NCBI GenBank assembly: GCA_024697785.1
Contig: JAILEU010000037.1
Coordinates: 1 to 64,000 of the forward strand
Reading direction: 5' to 3'
DNA: 64,000 bases
Source: Bacteroidaceae bacterium
GTDB lineage: Bacteria > Bacteroidota > Bacteroidia > Bacteroidales > Bacteroidaceae
Under the pieces are notes generated by a model. That model did not search any database. It saw nothing but the letters and a program-made list of their open reading frames with translations, and had not been told where the DNA came from. The position numbers and the translations under genes are program-made. Shown here one piece after another: positions 32,049 to 42,036 of the stretch (position 1 is its first letter; the number at the start of each line of letters is the position of its first letter).

Positions 32049-33023
32049 TCAGATGGAGAGCACGGTGAGGACGTTGATGAGCTCGCGGTCGATGGGCTTG
32101 TTGATCTTGATAGCCCGCTCGATGGGTACATAGACAATCTGGTCGTTCTTGACGCCGATCATCACGTTGCGCTGTCCCTCCTTGAGGGCTTCGATGGCTG
32201 CCACGCCGAGGCGCGAGGCCAGGATGCGGTCGTGTGCCGTGGGTGTGCCGCCGCGCTGCAAGTGGCCGAGGATGGTGACGCGGACGTCATACTGGGGGTA
32301 CTCCTTGCGTACGCGCTCGGCATAGTGCATGGCGCCGCCGTCTTTTTCGGAGACGATGACGATGCTGCTGTTCTTGCTCTTGCGGATGCCCCGCCCGATG
32401 AACTGTGCCAGCTGGTCGATGTCGGTGTCGTCCTCGGGGATGATGGCTGCCTCGGCGCCCGCGGCGATGGCGCTGTTCTGGGCAAGGAAACCGGCATCGC
32501 GCCCCATCACCTCGACGAAGAAGATGCGGTCGTGCGACGTGGCGGTATCGCGGATTTTATCGACGCAGTCCATGATGGTGTTGAGGGCGGTGTCGTAGCC
32601 GATGGTGCTGTCGGTGCCGTAGAGGTCGTTGTCGATGGTCCCGGGCAGGCCTATGCAGGGCATGTCATATTCGCGGGCAAAAGCCTGTGCGCCAGCCAGC
32701 GAGCCGTTGCCGCCAATGACGATGAGGGCGTCGATGCCGTGAGAACGCATGTTGGCATGGGCTTTCTTTCGTCCTTCGGGCGTCATGAACTCTTTGCTGC
32801 GGGCTGTTTTCAGGATGGTGCCGCCGCGCTGGATGGTGTTGCTGACGCTCTCGGTGGTGAAGTCCTTGATTTCATTGTTGATAAGGCCTTCGTAGCCGCG
32901 GTAGATGGCCTTTACCTTCCAGCCGTTGGAGATGGCTGCACGCGTCACCGCACGTATGGCGGCGTTCATACCCGGAGCATCGCCTCCGGAAGTGAGGATA
33001 CCGATTGTCTTGATTTCTTTCAT
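32049..33023 (-). CDS. pfkA: 6-phosphofructokinase
   Basis: 324 residues, usual length. [15 protein letters not shown] binds the nucleotide and the catalytic PGTIDNDL with the [10 protein letters not shown] helix follow. [12 protein letters not shown] and the [15 protein letters not shown] loop complete the sugar-phosphate site. In the loop that is GGDGS in E. coli this protein has GGNGS; Gly after it, not Asp, favours ATP over pyrophosphate as donor. It catalyses the committed step of glycolysis. It lies upstream of the ProX-like gene and 91 bp after clpC; the spacer holds an 18-bp repeat. Confidence 0.95.
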   Translation of the reverse strand: MKEIKTIGILTSGGDAPGMNAAIRAVTRAAISNGWKVKAIYRGYEGLINNEIKDFTTESVSNTIQRGGTILKTARSKEFMTPEGRKKAHANMRSHGIDALIVIGGNGSLAGAQAFAREYDMPCIGLPGTIDNDLYGTDSTIGYDTALNTIMDCVDKIRDTATSHDRIFFVEVMGRDAGFLAQNSAIAAGAEAAIIPEDDTDIDQLAQFIGRGIRKSKNSSIVIVSEKDGGAMHYAERVRKEYPQYDVRVTILGHLQRGGTPTAHDRILASRLGVAAIEALKEGQRNVMIGVKNDQIVYVPIERAIKINKPIDRELINVLTVLSI

Positions 33024-33076
33024 AACGAGGATATTTGGGGGATTATGGGAGCTTTTGGAGCTATAGCTACTAAAGA

Positions 33077-33112
33077 TACTATAGGAACTATAGGTACTAT
33101 AGGAACTATAGA
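33077..33112 (-). repeat. 18-bp tandem repeat following the clpC stop codon
   Basis: TACTATAGGAACTATAGG (33077-33094) and TACTATAGGAACTATAGA (33095-33112) end 2 bp from the clpC stop. Related TTCCTATAC/GAG words recur in the spacer at 55475-55550. Confidence 0.85.
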
Positions 33113-33114
33113 AT

Positions 33115-35682
33115 CTACAGGGGGGCGGCGGCTTTTACTTCCAGCTGAAGCTTGGTGGCTTCGGGGGCAGCCGTGACAACGATGGTGGCGTCGGAGGCTG
33201 GCATCTGCTCGACAAGCAGCTCTGACAGCTCGTCCTCGAGGTAGTTTTGCACGGCACGCTTCAGGGGACGGGCACCGAACTGCGGGTCGTAGCCCTTCGT
33301 GGCCAGAAACTCGCGCGCCGACGGCTCAACATCCACATGGGTGCCCAGGGCTTCCATGCGCTTGATGAGCTTGTCCACCTCGATGTCAACAATCCTGGCG
33401 ATGGCGGGTTTGTCGAGCGGGTCGAAGGTGATGATCTCGTCGATGCGGTTGATGAACTCGGGCGAGAAGGTCTTGTTGAGAGCTTTCTGTATGACGCTGC
33501 GCGACAGTTCTTTGTCGCTGACCTGTGCCTGTGTGCTGAATCCGATGCCGCGTCCGAAGTCCTTTAGCTGACGCGAACCGACATTGCTGGTCATGATGAT
33601 GACGGTGTTGCGGAAATCGACAAGACGCCCGTAACTGTCGGTGAGACGTCCTTCGTCGGTGACCTGCAGCAGGATGTTGAAGACGTCGGGATGAGCTTTC
33701 TCAATCTCGTCGAGCAACACGATGGAGTAGGGGCGACGGCGTACGCGCTCGGTGAGCTGTCCGCCCTCTTCGTAGCCCACGTAGCCCGGAGGGGCGCCGA
33801 TGAGACGGCTGACGGTGAACTTCTCCATGTACTCACTCATGTCGATGCGGATGAGGGCATCGGCAGTTCCGAACATATAGGCAGCCAATTCCTTGGCTAA
33901 TAGCGTCTTGCCAACACCCGTGGGGCCGAGGAACATAAAGGTGCCGATGGGGTGGTTGGGGTCTTTCAACCCCACACGGTTGCGCTGGATGGCACGGACA
34001 AGCTTCTCAATGGCGGTCTCCTGAGCGATGACGCATTTGTTCAGCTCGGCCTTCATGCCTTTCAGACGGATGCCTTCAGCCTGAGCGATGCGCTGAACGG
34101 GGATGCCCGACATCATGGAGACGACCTCGGCGACCCGTTCGGCATCGATGGTGATGCACTCTTCCTTATGCTGCTCGTCCCACTGTTCTTTCAGCTGCTT
34201 CAGCTCTTCCTGCAGGTGCTTCTCCTTGTCACGCAGTTCGGCTGCCACTTCAAAGTGCTGTGCCTTGACAGCCGCGTTCTTCTGGGCGGTGGTGTCAGAA
34301 AGCTCGCGCTCCTTTTCTTCCATCTCCGGCGAGGCGGTGATGTGGCTCAAGTGGGCTCGCGAGCCTGTCTCGTCCAGCACATCGATGGCCTTGTCGGGGA
34401 ACGAGCGGTCGGTGATGTAGCGCTCGGCCAGTTTAGCGCAGGCCTCCAGCGCATCGTCGGTGTAGCGTACGTTGTGGTGCTCCTCGTAACGGTCACGTAT
34501 GTTGCGGAGGATCTGCACAGTCTCGTCGAGCGTAGTCTGCTCCACCAGAACCTTCTGGAAACGGCGTTCCAGTGCCCCGTCCTTCTCGATGCTGTTGCGG
34601 TATTCGTTCAGCGTGGTGGCACCGATGCACTTTATCTCGCCACGGGCAAGTGCGGGTTTCAGCAGGTTGGCAGCATCCATCGAACCGGCAGCGTTTCCGG
34701 CACCGACGATGTTATGGATTTCATCGATGAAAAGGATGATATTGGGATTGCTCTTCAGTTCGTTGATGATGGAACGGATGCGCTCCTCAAACTGTCCGCG
34801 GTACTTCGTGCCGGCCACTACGGCGCCCATGTCGAGCGAGACAACACGTTTGTTGTAGAGCATGCGCGAGATGTCGTGCGACACGATGCGCATAGCCAGC
34901 CCCTCGACAATGGCCGACTTGCCAACGCCAGGTTCGCCGATGAGCATGGGGTTGTTCTTCTTACGGCGGCTGAGAATCTGGGCCAGACGCTCAATTTCCT
35001 TCTCACGTCCGACGACGGGGTCGAGCTTTCCCTGGGCTGCGGCTGCTGTCATGTCAACGCTGAAGTTATCCAGTACGGGGGTGTCGTTGTCGCCTTCCAC
35101 CTCGGTGGCGTGCGGGGCGGACGGGGCCTTTCGCGGGCTGTTGTCCATGCGGGGTGAGAAGAGGAGGTCTTCCTCGTCGTCCTCGTCGTTGTCGTTACTG
35201 TCGTTCGTGCGCCGGTTGTTCAAGCCGGTGTGTAGGTCTATCTCATTTCGGACGCGATTGTAAGTGATGCCCATAGCTGTCAGAGCCTGATTGGCCTGAG
35301 TGCCCTGTTGCTTCAGCAGAGCCAGCAGCAGATGTTGGGTGTCGGCGATGTCCTCGTGGCTCAGACGGGCCTCGAGCTGGGCAATTTTCATAATCTGGCT
35401 GGCAGCAAAGTCAAGTGACATTTCGTCAGCGGGGCTGTCAGACGGCGAAACGTCGGGCAGGGTTGGGCTCTTCATCTGTGTAGCGTCTTGCAACACCCGC
35501 TCGCGCAGCCGGCGCAAGTCAACCTGAATGGCTTGCAACAGGGTGGTGGCAGCATTGTCGCCGTCACGTAAAAGCCCCAGCAACAGGTGCTCAGGGGCAA
35601 TGACGGGACTGCACATACGCCGAGCTTCCTCGGCACTGTATGCGAGAACTTCTGCTATCTTGGTAGTGAATGAATTGTTCAT
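33115..35682 (-). CDS. clpC: ATP-dependent Clp protease ATP-binding subunit ClpC
   Basis: 855 residues. The N-terminal Clp-N repeat pair (about 1-150; [34 protein letters not shown]) is followed by an acidic linker. AAA-1 has Walker A GEPGVGKS at about 249 and FIDEIHN. A UVR-type coiled coil ([20 protein letters not shown]) marks ClpC rather than ClpA or ClpB. AAA-2 has Walker A GPTGVGKT at about 586 and a D2-small domain near the end. It unfolds substrates for ClpP, which is not encoded nearby; the ClpP-like gene at 22.9 kb is not an obvious partner. Monocistronic or first before pfkA. Confidence 0.96.
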   Translation of the reverse strand: MNNSFTTKIAEVLAYSAEEARRMCSPVIAPEHLLLGLLRDGDNAATTLLQAIQVDLRRLRERVLQDATQMKSPTLPDVSPSDSPADEMSLDFAASQIMKIAQLEARLSHEDIADTQHLLLALLKQQGTQANQALTAMGITYNRVRNEIDLHTGLNNRRTNDSNDNDEDDEEDLLFSPRMDNSPRKAPSAPHATEVEGDNDTPVLDNFSVDMTAAAAQGKLDPVVGREKEIERLAQILSRRKKNNPMLIGEPGVGKSAIVEGLAMRIVSHDISRMLYNKRVVSLDMGAVVAGTKYRGQFEERIRSIINELKSNPNIILFIDEIHNIVGAGNAAGSMDAANLLKPALARGEIKCIGATTLNEYRNSIEKDGALERRFQKVLVEQTTLDETVQILRNIRDRYEEHHNVRYTDDALEACAKLAERYITDRSFPDKAIDVLDETGSRAHLSHITASPEMEEKERELSDTTAQKNAAVKAQHFEVAAELRDKEKHLQEELKQLKEQWDEQHKEECITIDAERVAEVVSMMSGIPVQRIAQAEGIRLKGMKAELNKCVIAQETAIEKLVRAIQRNRVGLKDPNHPIGTFMFLGPTGVGKTLLAKELAAYMFGTADALIRIDMSEYMEKFTVSRLIGAPPGYVGYEEGGQLTERVRRRPYSIVLLDEIEKAHPDVFNILLQVTDEGRLTDSYGRLVDFRNTVIIMTSNVGSRQLKDFGRGIGFSTQAQVSDKELSRSVIQKALNKTFSPEFINRIDEIITFDPLDKPAIARIVDIEVDKLIKRMEALGTHVDVEPSAREFLATKGYDPQFGARPLKRAVQNYLEDELSELLVEQMPASDATIVVTAAPEATKLQLEVKAAAPL

Positions 35683-35771
35683 TTACGATTGTCTTATTTT
35701 TCGAATAGTCTTTTACCGGCTACAACTGCAAACCGCGTGCCAAAGGGAAGGAAAGGGGGTGTATGGCAGGT

Positions 35772-37067
35772 TCATTCCTGCGAGTAGTGGACGGTTTCAA
35801 CGGCTATCAGTTTGTCGTAACGAGATCCGAAAGGACGGTGATAGACACTGATGACGTATTCGTTTTCGGTTTCGTAGAAGCTGCCGTCAAAAACAGCCTC
35901 AGGCTTTTTGGCGGGTTGGTCGGGCACAAAGACGTATTGGTAGTCGTAGGCACCCATCTTCAGCAACACGGCACATTCGTAGGTGTGGGTGGCGGGATTG
36001 TACAACATCCTGTAATTGTCAGAGTAACTGTAGTTTGAGAAACATCCTGCCACATAAAGTGTGCCGCCTTCGAGCGGGTAGGGGAGGCCGAGTGTGAAGT
36101 GGGCGAAGAAGTAATCAGCCTCAGTATCAACGTCTTCGGCAAGGTTATAGCGGACGAGAAAGCGCCCGTTGTGATCGGCATCGAAGCTATAGGCACGGCG
36201 CTGAGCATCGGGCATCAGAACGGCGTGATAATATGGCTCGTAGAAGTCAATTTTGTCTACGTTCTGTGAACCGTAGTGCATGTTGATAACTTCGAAACGG
36301 CGGAACTCGTTGTTTCCGTGAAAGATGAGGTTCTTGTTATGCTCATACTCCAGCATGCCAGGACGGATATAGGTGGGCTGAATATCTGTCACTGTCATGT
36401 CGGGCCGATTGTTCTGGCTGACAATCACTTTAAGCTCCTGTCCAGGACGTTCGATGGCGTAGTCGGGATGAGCGATGCGAAACGACACCTGCTGGTGCGA
36501 GGCATAGGTGTCCACATCTGTATTTGAAGTAACACTGGCAGAGACTGTTACTAGTGGCTCAAGTACTTGGAAACAGGCTTCGGCAAGAACGGGGTGTCCT
36601 TTATAGTTAGGCTGTTCGTCCGAGGAAACGGCGCTTGACTCTTCATCGTATATCTGCACACGGTAGTTGCCGGAAACTTTAAGACTTACGTTGTCGTTTG
36701 GAAAGTCAATAGCATAGTGTGTGTATAAGAACGTAGTGTTCAATGAGTTGAGATAGTATTCTATAGGCTGGTCGTTGAATCCCTCCATATATTCAGACTG
36801 CATGAGGTCAGAGGGCGAACCGTCTGAATTGCAGTGTACAAGATGGAAGCAAAGGCGATGGTATTCATGTGAGAAGTAGTCGAAGGAAACGGTCACGTGG
36901 TCGTCGCTATCAAGCACCACAACAGGCTGTTGCATCCAATCGCCGTTACAGATGGTCTGTAGTGTATGTACCAATGGCGTGAAAATGCGATTGGAGGGAA
37001 CAGCCAAGGCATGAGCCAAACAACTGCATAATATAAAAAAGTATAGGAAGAGTCTTTTTCTATGCAT
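35772..37067 (-). CDS. DUF5103 / type IX secretion system plug-like protein
   Basis: 431 residues from the ATG at 37067, which begins the signal peptide MHRKRLFLYFFILCSCLAHAL. The rest is beta-rich with the DUF5103 features: HLVHCNSDGSPSDLMQSEYMEGFND, YRVQIYDEES and a C-terminal CBM48/E-set-like module around GGTLYVAGCFSNYSYSDNYRM. The family includes the periplasmic Plug that seals the SprA translocon of type IX secretion. No other secretion genes are in the window. It has a -7 element at 37097-37104 (minus, TACTTTTG) and lies 89 bp before clpC. Confidence 0.85.
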   Translation of the reverse strand: MHRKRLFLYFFILCSCLAHALAVPSNRIFTPLVHTLQTICNGDWMQQPVVVLDSDDHVTVSFDYFSHEYHRLCFHLVHCNSDGSPSDLMQSEYMEGFNDQPIEYYLNSLNTTFLYTHYAIDFPNDNVSLKVSGNYRVQIYDEESSAVSSDEQPNYKGHPVLAEACFQVLEPLVTVSASVTSNTDVDTYASHQQVSFRIAHPDYAIERPGQELKVIVSQNNRPDMTVTDIQPTYIRPGMLEYEHNKNLIFHGNNEFRRFEVINMHYGSQNVDKIDFYEPYYHAVLMPDAQRRAYSFDADHNGRFLVRYNLAEDVDTEADYFFAHFTLGLPYPLEGGTLYVAGCFSNYSYSDNYRMLYNPATHTYECAVLLKMGAYDYQYVFVPDQPAKKPEAVFDGSFYETENEYVISVYHRPFGSRYDKLIAVETVHYSQE

Positions 37068-37486
37068 GGGTGTTACGTTGTCGGTTTCAATCGACTGCAA
37101 AAGTAATTGTTTTTTGGATATTTCAGCAACCCAAAGGGATATTTTTTTTTAACGCATTAGAAATTCGTTTAAAGAAAAAACTAATTCAAACGCATTTTCA
37201 TTTTCAAACGCTTTTTCACTTCGGAACGAACTTACGTTCCCTTAACGACCTAATGAATTGAATTAATGCCCTAGAAAACTATCCGAATGGAATTTGACGA
37301 AAATTGTTTTAATCGGCATTATGTTTAATTTGTAATTTGAGTTTTTTGAGACTATTAATATGTCACTACTCCATGCTGTTTAAAACTTTGAAAAATTCTG
37401 TTTAACACCTACTACATACGCCATTCCGAATAGATAATACTATTGGAACAGCGTAATAATCAAAAGAGTTTCGACCAACGGGGTCG
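37068..37486. other. AT-rich spacer, no gene found
   Basis: About 420 bp with no credible ORF on either strand. It contains the plug gene -7 element (37097-37104, minus). At its right end is a small hairpin CGACC/GGTCG (37472-37486), just past the stop of the small DNA-binding gene, followed on the minus strand by a modest T-rich stretch. No RNA gene was recognised. Confidence 0.5.
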
Positions 37487-37741
37487 TTAGGACTTCTCTT
37501 CTTGAAGGATGGCTAAGGCCTTGTCGAGCACCGTGGTATCGTCAATGCAGACAAGGCCTCCATCGGGACCGGGCTCAAGATGGATGCCGACACTCTCGCC
37601 AAGGCTGAAATTCTGGCCACCAAAGAAATTGCGAACGGTTTCGACGGTCATGTTCAGCTCGTCGGCTATGCGGTGCATACTTCCCTCGGGCAGTGAATCC
37701 TTAATGGCCCGAAGTTCATTGAATGTCATTAACTTGCTCAT
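37487..37741 (-). CDS. small HTH-like DNA-binding protein
   Basis: 84 residues. MHRIADELNMTVETVRNFFGG near residues 22-42 is a helix-turn-helix. The SVGIHLEPGPDGGLVCIDDTTVL tail is a beta hairpin conserved in a family of small Bacteroidota proteins usually annotated only as DNA-binding. Its start codon overlaps the PAP2 stop by 4 bp, so it is the last gene of the long leftward block. Its target is unknown. Confidence 0.75.
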   Translation of the reverse strand: MSKLMTFNELRAIKDSLPEGSMHRIADELNMTVETVRNFFGGQNFSLGESVGIHLEPGPDGGLVCIDDTTVLDKALAILQEEKS

Positions 37742-38439
37742 AAGAAATTATTTTGAATGTAAATGAATGCGTAAATGGCGATGAAAACATACGTCAGGTA
37801 CATGACGAGACGAATGAAAGTGATATCTTGCATGAGGTATCCGGAAGACGTGTAGAAATTTGTAATTTTCTTAGGTTCATGGTTGAAACGTCTGCTGAAC
37901 AGATGATAAATCAAATAGACGAGGCCTCCGACAGTTATGCCGAACAACGCCCCGCAAAGGACATCGCCCGGATAGTGCACACCAAGGTAGATGCGCGAGA
38001 AAGATGTGATGATTGCCCAAACAAGTATAGTGAAAGTCAATCCTTTATGTCGAAACAATAACGCAAAGAACATGAATAGTCCAAAACTGTTGGCAGCATG
38101 CGACGAGATGAACCCGAACTTGCCTGATCGCCCTGCGTTTACGATGTCAATCTGGCCAAGGATGGCTGGATCCTGACAAGGGCGCAGGCGGCTCACCCAA
38201 GGCTTAATGACGCCCGACGAGACGCGGTCGCAGACATAGACAGTCGCAGCTATCATCAGTACCAGCAACAAGAAATTGCGGAAGCTGTTGTTCTTGAACA
38301 ATATGAACAGAATCGTAACGGCCAAGGGCATCCAGATCCACGTGCCAGTGAAGAGTTTCATGACGCCGTCCATGTAGAGGGAGTCACTTCCGTTTAAGAA
38401 GAGCATCAGACGTTGGTCGAGGGCGATGAGTTCGTTCAT
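37738..38439 (-). CDS. PAP2-family membrane phosphatase
   Basis: 233 residues from the ATG at 38439. About six membrane helices. The three phosphatase blocks are present: KPWVSRLRPC, SSHAANSFG and SRIYLGVHYPGD. PAP2 enzymes remove phosphate from lipid carriers such as undecaprenyl pyrophosphate, phosphatidic acid or lipid A. A C-terminal extra helix (FIRLVMYLTYVFIAIYAFI) follows. It begins 37 bp after batE and overlaps the HTH gene by 4 bp. Confidence 0.9.
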   Translation of the reverse strand: MNELIALDQRLMLFLNGSDSLYMDGVMKLFTGTWIWMPLAVTILFILFKNNSFRNFLLLVLMIAATVYVCDRVSSGVIKPWVSRLRPCQDPAILGQIDIVNAGRSGKFGFISSHAANSFGLFMFFALLFRHKGLTFTILVWAIITSFSRIYLGVHYPGDVLCGALFGITVGGLVYLIYHLFSRRFNHEPKKITNFYTSSGYLMQDITFIRLVMYLTYVFIAIYAFIYIQNNFL

Positions 38440-38476
38440 TGTACTGAATTTCAGTTGTTCAATAGGTTCAGGGGAA

Positions 38477-39310
38477 TCAGATGACCGTAAGTGACTTTGT
38501 TTCAATCCAGCCCACGTTGCCATCCTCAAGGGCTATTTGTTTCCATGCTTGCATGGCATCATCAGTGATGGTGACTTTCCGCCCCTCGTGGAGCACGAAG
38601 AGCTCGGTGCCACTGGGGCTGGGGGTGCTTCGGACGACGACACTCGGATCCATGACGATGGCCTCAGTACGATTGTTGAGGCGGCGTTTCTGCCCGTAGC
38701 CGATGCCGTTGGAGCAGACCGTCAGAAACAGCAAGATGAGGGCAAGGATGAGGGAGGTCTTACGGAGACTGCGCTTCCGGCCGAACACAAAGAGCGCCAC
38801 GGCAAACAGGAAGAGCAGGAACGTGACAATGGCAACGCGTGCCCAGCCGTCAAGCGAAAGAAGGCTGGTGAGGGAGCGAAACCAGCGAACAAAGAAAATC
38901 TCTACCCTATCATTCACACGGTCTATAGTCTTGCTGCGGGCAAGGTCGAGGTTGAAGCGGACGTCCTTGTCCGATGGGTTGAGGCGCAAGGCACGCTCGT
39001 AGTTAAGAATGGCGCGCGACATGTCGTCAACTTTGTAGTAGGCATTGCCGAGGTTGTAGTAGAGTACAGCCGACTCGCCGTCGATGAGCAGACGCTCGTA
39101 GAGGTCAATGGCCGTTGCATATTCACCAGCCGAGTAGGCGCTGTCAGCCAAGGCTTTTGATACTTCGGCATGGGTGCTGTCGGAAGCAAAACTGAACGAC
39201 TGGGCATCAGCCGCTATCGTGTCGGCACTCGTTTGTGCTGGCAATGAGATGCTGACAAACAGCGCGACAAACAGGACGGTGAGAGACGGAAGGGATGCTA
39301 TTCTTTTCAT
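38477..39310 (-). CDS. batE: BatE, TPR and SH3-domain aerotolerance protein
   Basis: 277 residues. Signal peptide (MKRIASLPSLTVLFVALFVSIS), periplasmic TPR units (residues 50-125, for example YSAGEYATAIDLYERLL), a region with two hydrophobic helices (about 150-200) and a C-terminal bacterial SH3 domain (about 215-277; VVVRSTPSPSGTELFVLHEG). This is the usual BatE layout. Bat proteins support oxygen tolerance or envelope stability in Bacteroidota. It is the last bat gene, 21 bp after batD. Confidence 0.9.
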   Translation of the reverse strand: MKRIASLPSLTVLFVALFVSISLPAQTSADTIAADAQSFSFASDSTHAEVSKALADSAYSAGEYATAIDLYERLLIDGESAVLYYNLGNAYYKVDDMSRAILNYERALRLNPSDKDVRFNLDLARSKTIDRVNDRVEIFFVRWFRSLTSLLSLDGWARVAIVTFLLFLFAVALFVFGRKRSLRKTSLILALILLFLTVCSNGIGYGQKRRLNNRTEAIVMDPSVVVRSTPSPSGTELFVLHEGRKVTITDDAMQAWKQIALEDGNVGWIETKSLTVI

Positions 39311-39331
39311 ATTACAGATGCTTTATGGGAT

Positions 39332-41194
39332 TTAACTTTTCAGACAGCCTTCCAGCTTGTCCATGAGATTGACGGTACGTTCGTAGATATCCTGCATCTT
39401 CACGCCTGAGATGGCGGGTGCATATCGGGCAAACTCGCAGTCGCTCAGAAGGGCTGTGAACTCCCCTACCGTGGTTTCGGGTGCGCCCTTGGCTGCCAGC
39501 TCGGTGGCGATGTTGTCCTTGGAGAGGCTGGCGACGGGGATGCCGAGTTTGTCGCTGGTATAGCCCCATAATGCCTTGAGCGTCTCGTCATAGAAGGCAG
39601 CCTCGTTACCGCCGGCCATGAGGGCCTTGGCAGCCTTCAGACGTTTGGAGGCCACCTTGTTAGCCTTCTTCGTCTTAACCTTGGCAACGTTGGCGTTTTC
39701 AATGGCCTTCTTACGCCAGACTAGGATGGTTGTTAGCAGAATCAGAACAGGGATGAGGTAGAACAACCAGTAGGACGTTGAACCGAAGAAACTGACGCCC
39801 CGCTGCTGCAGGTGCGCGTCCTTCAGATGGATGTAGCGGATGTCCTCGCCCAGCAGGCGCAGATCTTCCTTGTTCACATAGCCCGATGTGACGGCTGTCG
39901 TGGAGCCGTTGCCGCGGTTGACTTTCAGGGTGTAGGGGGATGTGGTGAGAGTTTTGTACTCCTTGGACTTGGTGTCGAAATAAGAGAACTGGAAGCCTGG
40001 AATCTGGTAGTCGCCAGCATGGCGTGGAATGGCAAGGTACTCGATGACCTTGTTGCCCGACAGACCGCCTGTCTTCAGCTTGAAATTGTTTTCTACTTTA
40101 GGGTCATAAACCTCAAAATCAGTCGGGAAAGCCAGCTCTGGCGTCTTCAACAGCTTCATGTTTCCTGTGCCGGAGATGACGAGGCGGACAGTTACGGCTT
40201 CGTTCTCTTTCAGCTCCTGCGTGCTGATGTCAGAGGAGATGCTGAAGTCCCCCACCCCGCCATAATAAGATGCCGGGCGCCCAGCTGGTAATGGACTGAC
40301 CTCGATGTTTAGCTTGGGAGTACGAAGTGTCTTTTCGACATTGGTGTAGGTGCTGCCGCCGTTGAAGAAGATGTCGAAGGGGTCAGCGGTGCGTACCTGC
40401 TGGCGGATGGTGGCCTCGTAAGTGACAGAGGGGATTTCGAGCGTGCCCGTTTGCTGGGGGAAGAGCACGAACTGACGCCACACAAGGGTTTTGTAGTTGC
40501 GCCCACGATAGTGTTCGAGCGTGAACTCCTTGTTTGTCGGCAAATCGACTTCCTGCATGTGGAATCCTTTCAGGTCGGGCATATTGCCATTCAGCTGCAC
40601 GAGGTTGAGGGTCGTATAAACCTTGTATGTCAGCAGGATGGCCTCTTGTTCAAAGACCTTGGTCTTGTTGGCGGATGTCACCAGGAAGAGATCACTCTCG
40701 CTGATCTGTCCGCTGCCGGATGACTGAGCACTACTACCCGACCCGCTGCCCGAACCCGTCGAACTGCCGGATGACGTGCCTCCACCCTGCCCTGCAGAAG
40801 GCTCATCTGGAGGAAGAACTTTTATTTTCACACTTTTGGATTCGAGCGTCTTGCCTCCAGCTGTGATGGTGGCAGGAGGTATGGTGTAGGTTCCTTCTTT
40901 ACGCCCACGCAACACGTATGTGTACGTGATGGACGAGCTTTTCTTGCCATTAATGATGGAGATTTGAGACGAGCGGCTCGGACCCATCAGGACGTCAAAG
41001 TCGCTGATGTTGCCTATACGGAAGTCCTTAACGGTTTGCGTGTTAATGGAATAAGCCAACTGAAACTGGTTGCCCTGCACCACGGTACTCGGGGCCTGAA
41101 CGGTGAAACTCAATTCGTCGGCATAGACCCGGCCTGATGTCAGCAGGATGAGGGCCAAGAGCACTATGTTGTTACATGTCGTTCTTCTTTTCAT
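39332..41194 (-). CDS. batD: BatD protein
   Basis: 620 residues. Signal peptide, then beta-sandwich domains of the BatD family: ADELSFTVQAPSTVVQGNQF near the start and VRLVISGTGNMKLLKTPEL in the middle. One membrane helix (about residues 470-490; YWLFYLIPVLILLTTILVW) and a cytoplasmic helical tail follow. A Gly/Ser-rich linker occupies about 135-165. Oriented with most of the chain in the periplasm. It is 68 bp after batC and 21 bp before batE. Confidence 0.93.
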   Translation of the reverse strand: MKRRTTCNNIVLLALILLTSGRVYADELSFTVQAPSTVVQGNQFQLAYSINTQTVKDFRIGNISDFDVLMGPSRSSQISIINGKKSSSITYTYVLRGRKEGTYTIPPATITAGGKTLESKSVKIKVLPPDEPSAGQGGGTSSGSSTGSGSGSGSSAQSSGSGQISESDLFLVTSANKTKVFEQEAILLTYKVYTTLNLVQLNGNMPDLKGFHMQEVDLPTNKEFTLEHYRGRNYKTLVWRQFVLFPQQTGTLEIPSVTYEATIRQQVRTADPFDIFFNGGSTYTNVEKTLRTPKLNIEVSPLPAGRPASYYGGVGDFSISSDISTQELKENEAVTVRLVISGTGNMKLLKTPELAFPTDFEVYDPKVENNFKLKTGGLSGNKVIEYLAIPRHAGDYQIPGFQFSYFDTKSKEYKTLTTSPYTLKVNRGNGSTTAVTSGYVNKEDLRLLGEDIRYIHLKDAHLQQRGVSFFGSTSYWLFYLIPVLILLTTILVWRKKAIENANVAKVKTKKANKVASKRLKAAKALMAGGNEAAFYDETLKALWGYTSDKLGIPVASLSKDNIATELAAKGAPETTVGEFTALLSDCEFARYAPAISGVKMQDIYERTVNLMDKLEGCLKS

Positions 41195-41262
41195 TCTATC
41201 CTTATTCTATATAAGATTCACAAATGATTTTTTAGCTTGGGAGGATGGCATATAGAGGCAGA

Positions 41263-42036
41263 TTACCAATCCTTATCCAGCTTTCGGTTCTTCTGATTCT
41301 CAATTTTCTGTGCCTTTTCCTGAAGGTCTTTCTCGTCTTGCATCAGCGCCTGCAGAATCTGCTCGGCATTCTCTTTGGAGATGTCGCGCTCGTCCTCGTT
41401 CTGTTGCTGTTGTTGCTGTTGCTGATCCTGCTGCGGCTGCTGCTGGTCGTCCTGACTGTTTTGTTGCTGTTGCTGCTGATCCTGCTGGTTCTCGTTGTTG
41501 CCTGGCGGTACAGCGTTGTAAATGGCCTTGGCCTTGGCGAGGTTGAAACGGGTTTCATGGTCGGCAGGATTTGCCTTCAATGCTTCCTTGTAGGCGGCGA
41601 TGCAGTCGGCATACGTCTGTTTGACACCTTGGCTTTGGGTGTTCATCTCAAAAAGTCCGCGCAAATAGAGCGTGTTGCCGATGTTGTGGCTGATAGCAGC
41701 CTTAGCCATCGGGTCGTTCTCGTTGGCAGCCGAGGCGTTGTAGAGGTCGATGATTTCTTGGCAGACCTCACTGAACTGGGCGTTGGGAACGCTGTCGGTG
41801 ATCAGATGGCTGTAGAGCGTGTTAGCTAGGTCGTATTTGGCATCGGCGTAAGCAGGGCTCATGTCGGCAGCCTTGCGGAATTTTATTTCAGCACCGTTCC
41901 AGTGGTTGTGGGCATACGATCGATTGCCGCTGCGGACATAGCTGCGGTCCGTGCGACGCTGTGCCTGAGCAGGCTCGGCAAGCATACAAAGGAGTAAGCC
42001 TACAAGAATATATGACAAGGTGTTATGCTTTCTCAT
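41263..42036 (-). CDS. batC: BatC, TPR protein with glutamine-rich segment
   Basis: 257 residues. Signal peptide, TPR units (NRSYAHNHWNGAEIKFRKAA; HNIGNTLYLRGLFEMN; HETRFNLAKAKAIYNAV) and a long Gln/Asn/Asp-rich stretch around 178-215, encoded by CAG/CAA runs, then a charged helix. Low-complexity tails of this kind are usual for BatC homologues. The start overlaps the batB end by 14 bp. Confidence 0.9.
   Translation of the reverse strand: MRKHNTLSYILVGLLLCMLAEPAQAQRRTDRSYVRSGNRSYAHNHWNGAEIKFRKAADMSPAYADAKYDLANTLYSHLITDSVPNAQFSEVCQEIIDLYNASAANENDPMAKAAISHNIGNTLYLRGLFEMNTQSQGVKQTYADCIAAYKEALKANPADHETRFNLAKAKAIYNAVPPGNNENQQDQQQQQQNSQDDQQQPQQDQQQQQQQQNEDERDISKENAEQILQALMQDEKDLQEKAQKIENQKNRKLDKDW

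Noticed and set aside
33952-35157. 401-codon plus-strand frame opposite clpC
   Set aside because: Antisense shadow of ClpC. All conserved AAA+ motifs are on the minus strand.
41395-41500. CAG/CTG-rich stretch as a selfish repeat
   Set aside because: It encodes the glutamine-rich segment of BatC, which is normal for this family.
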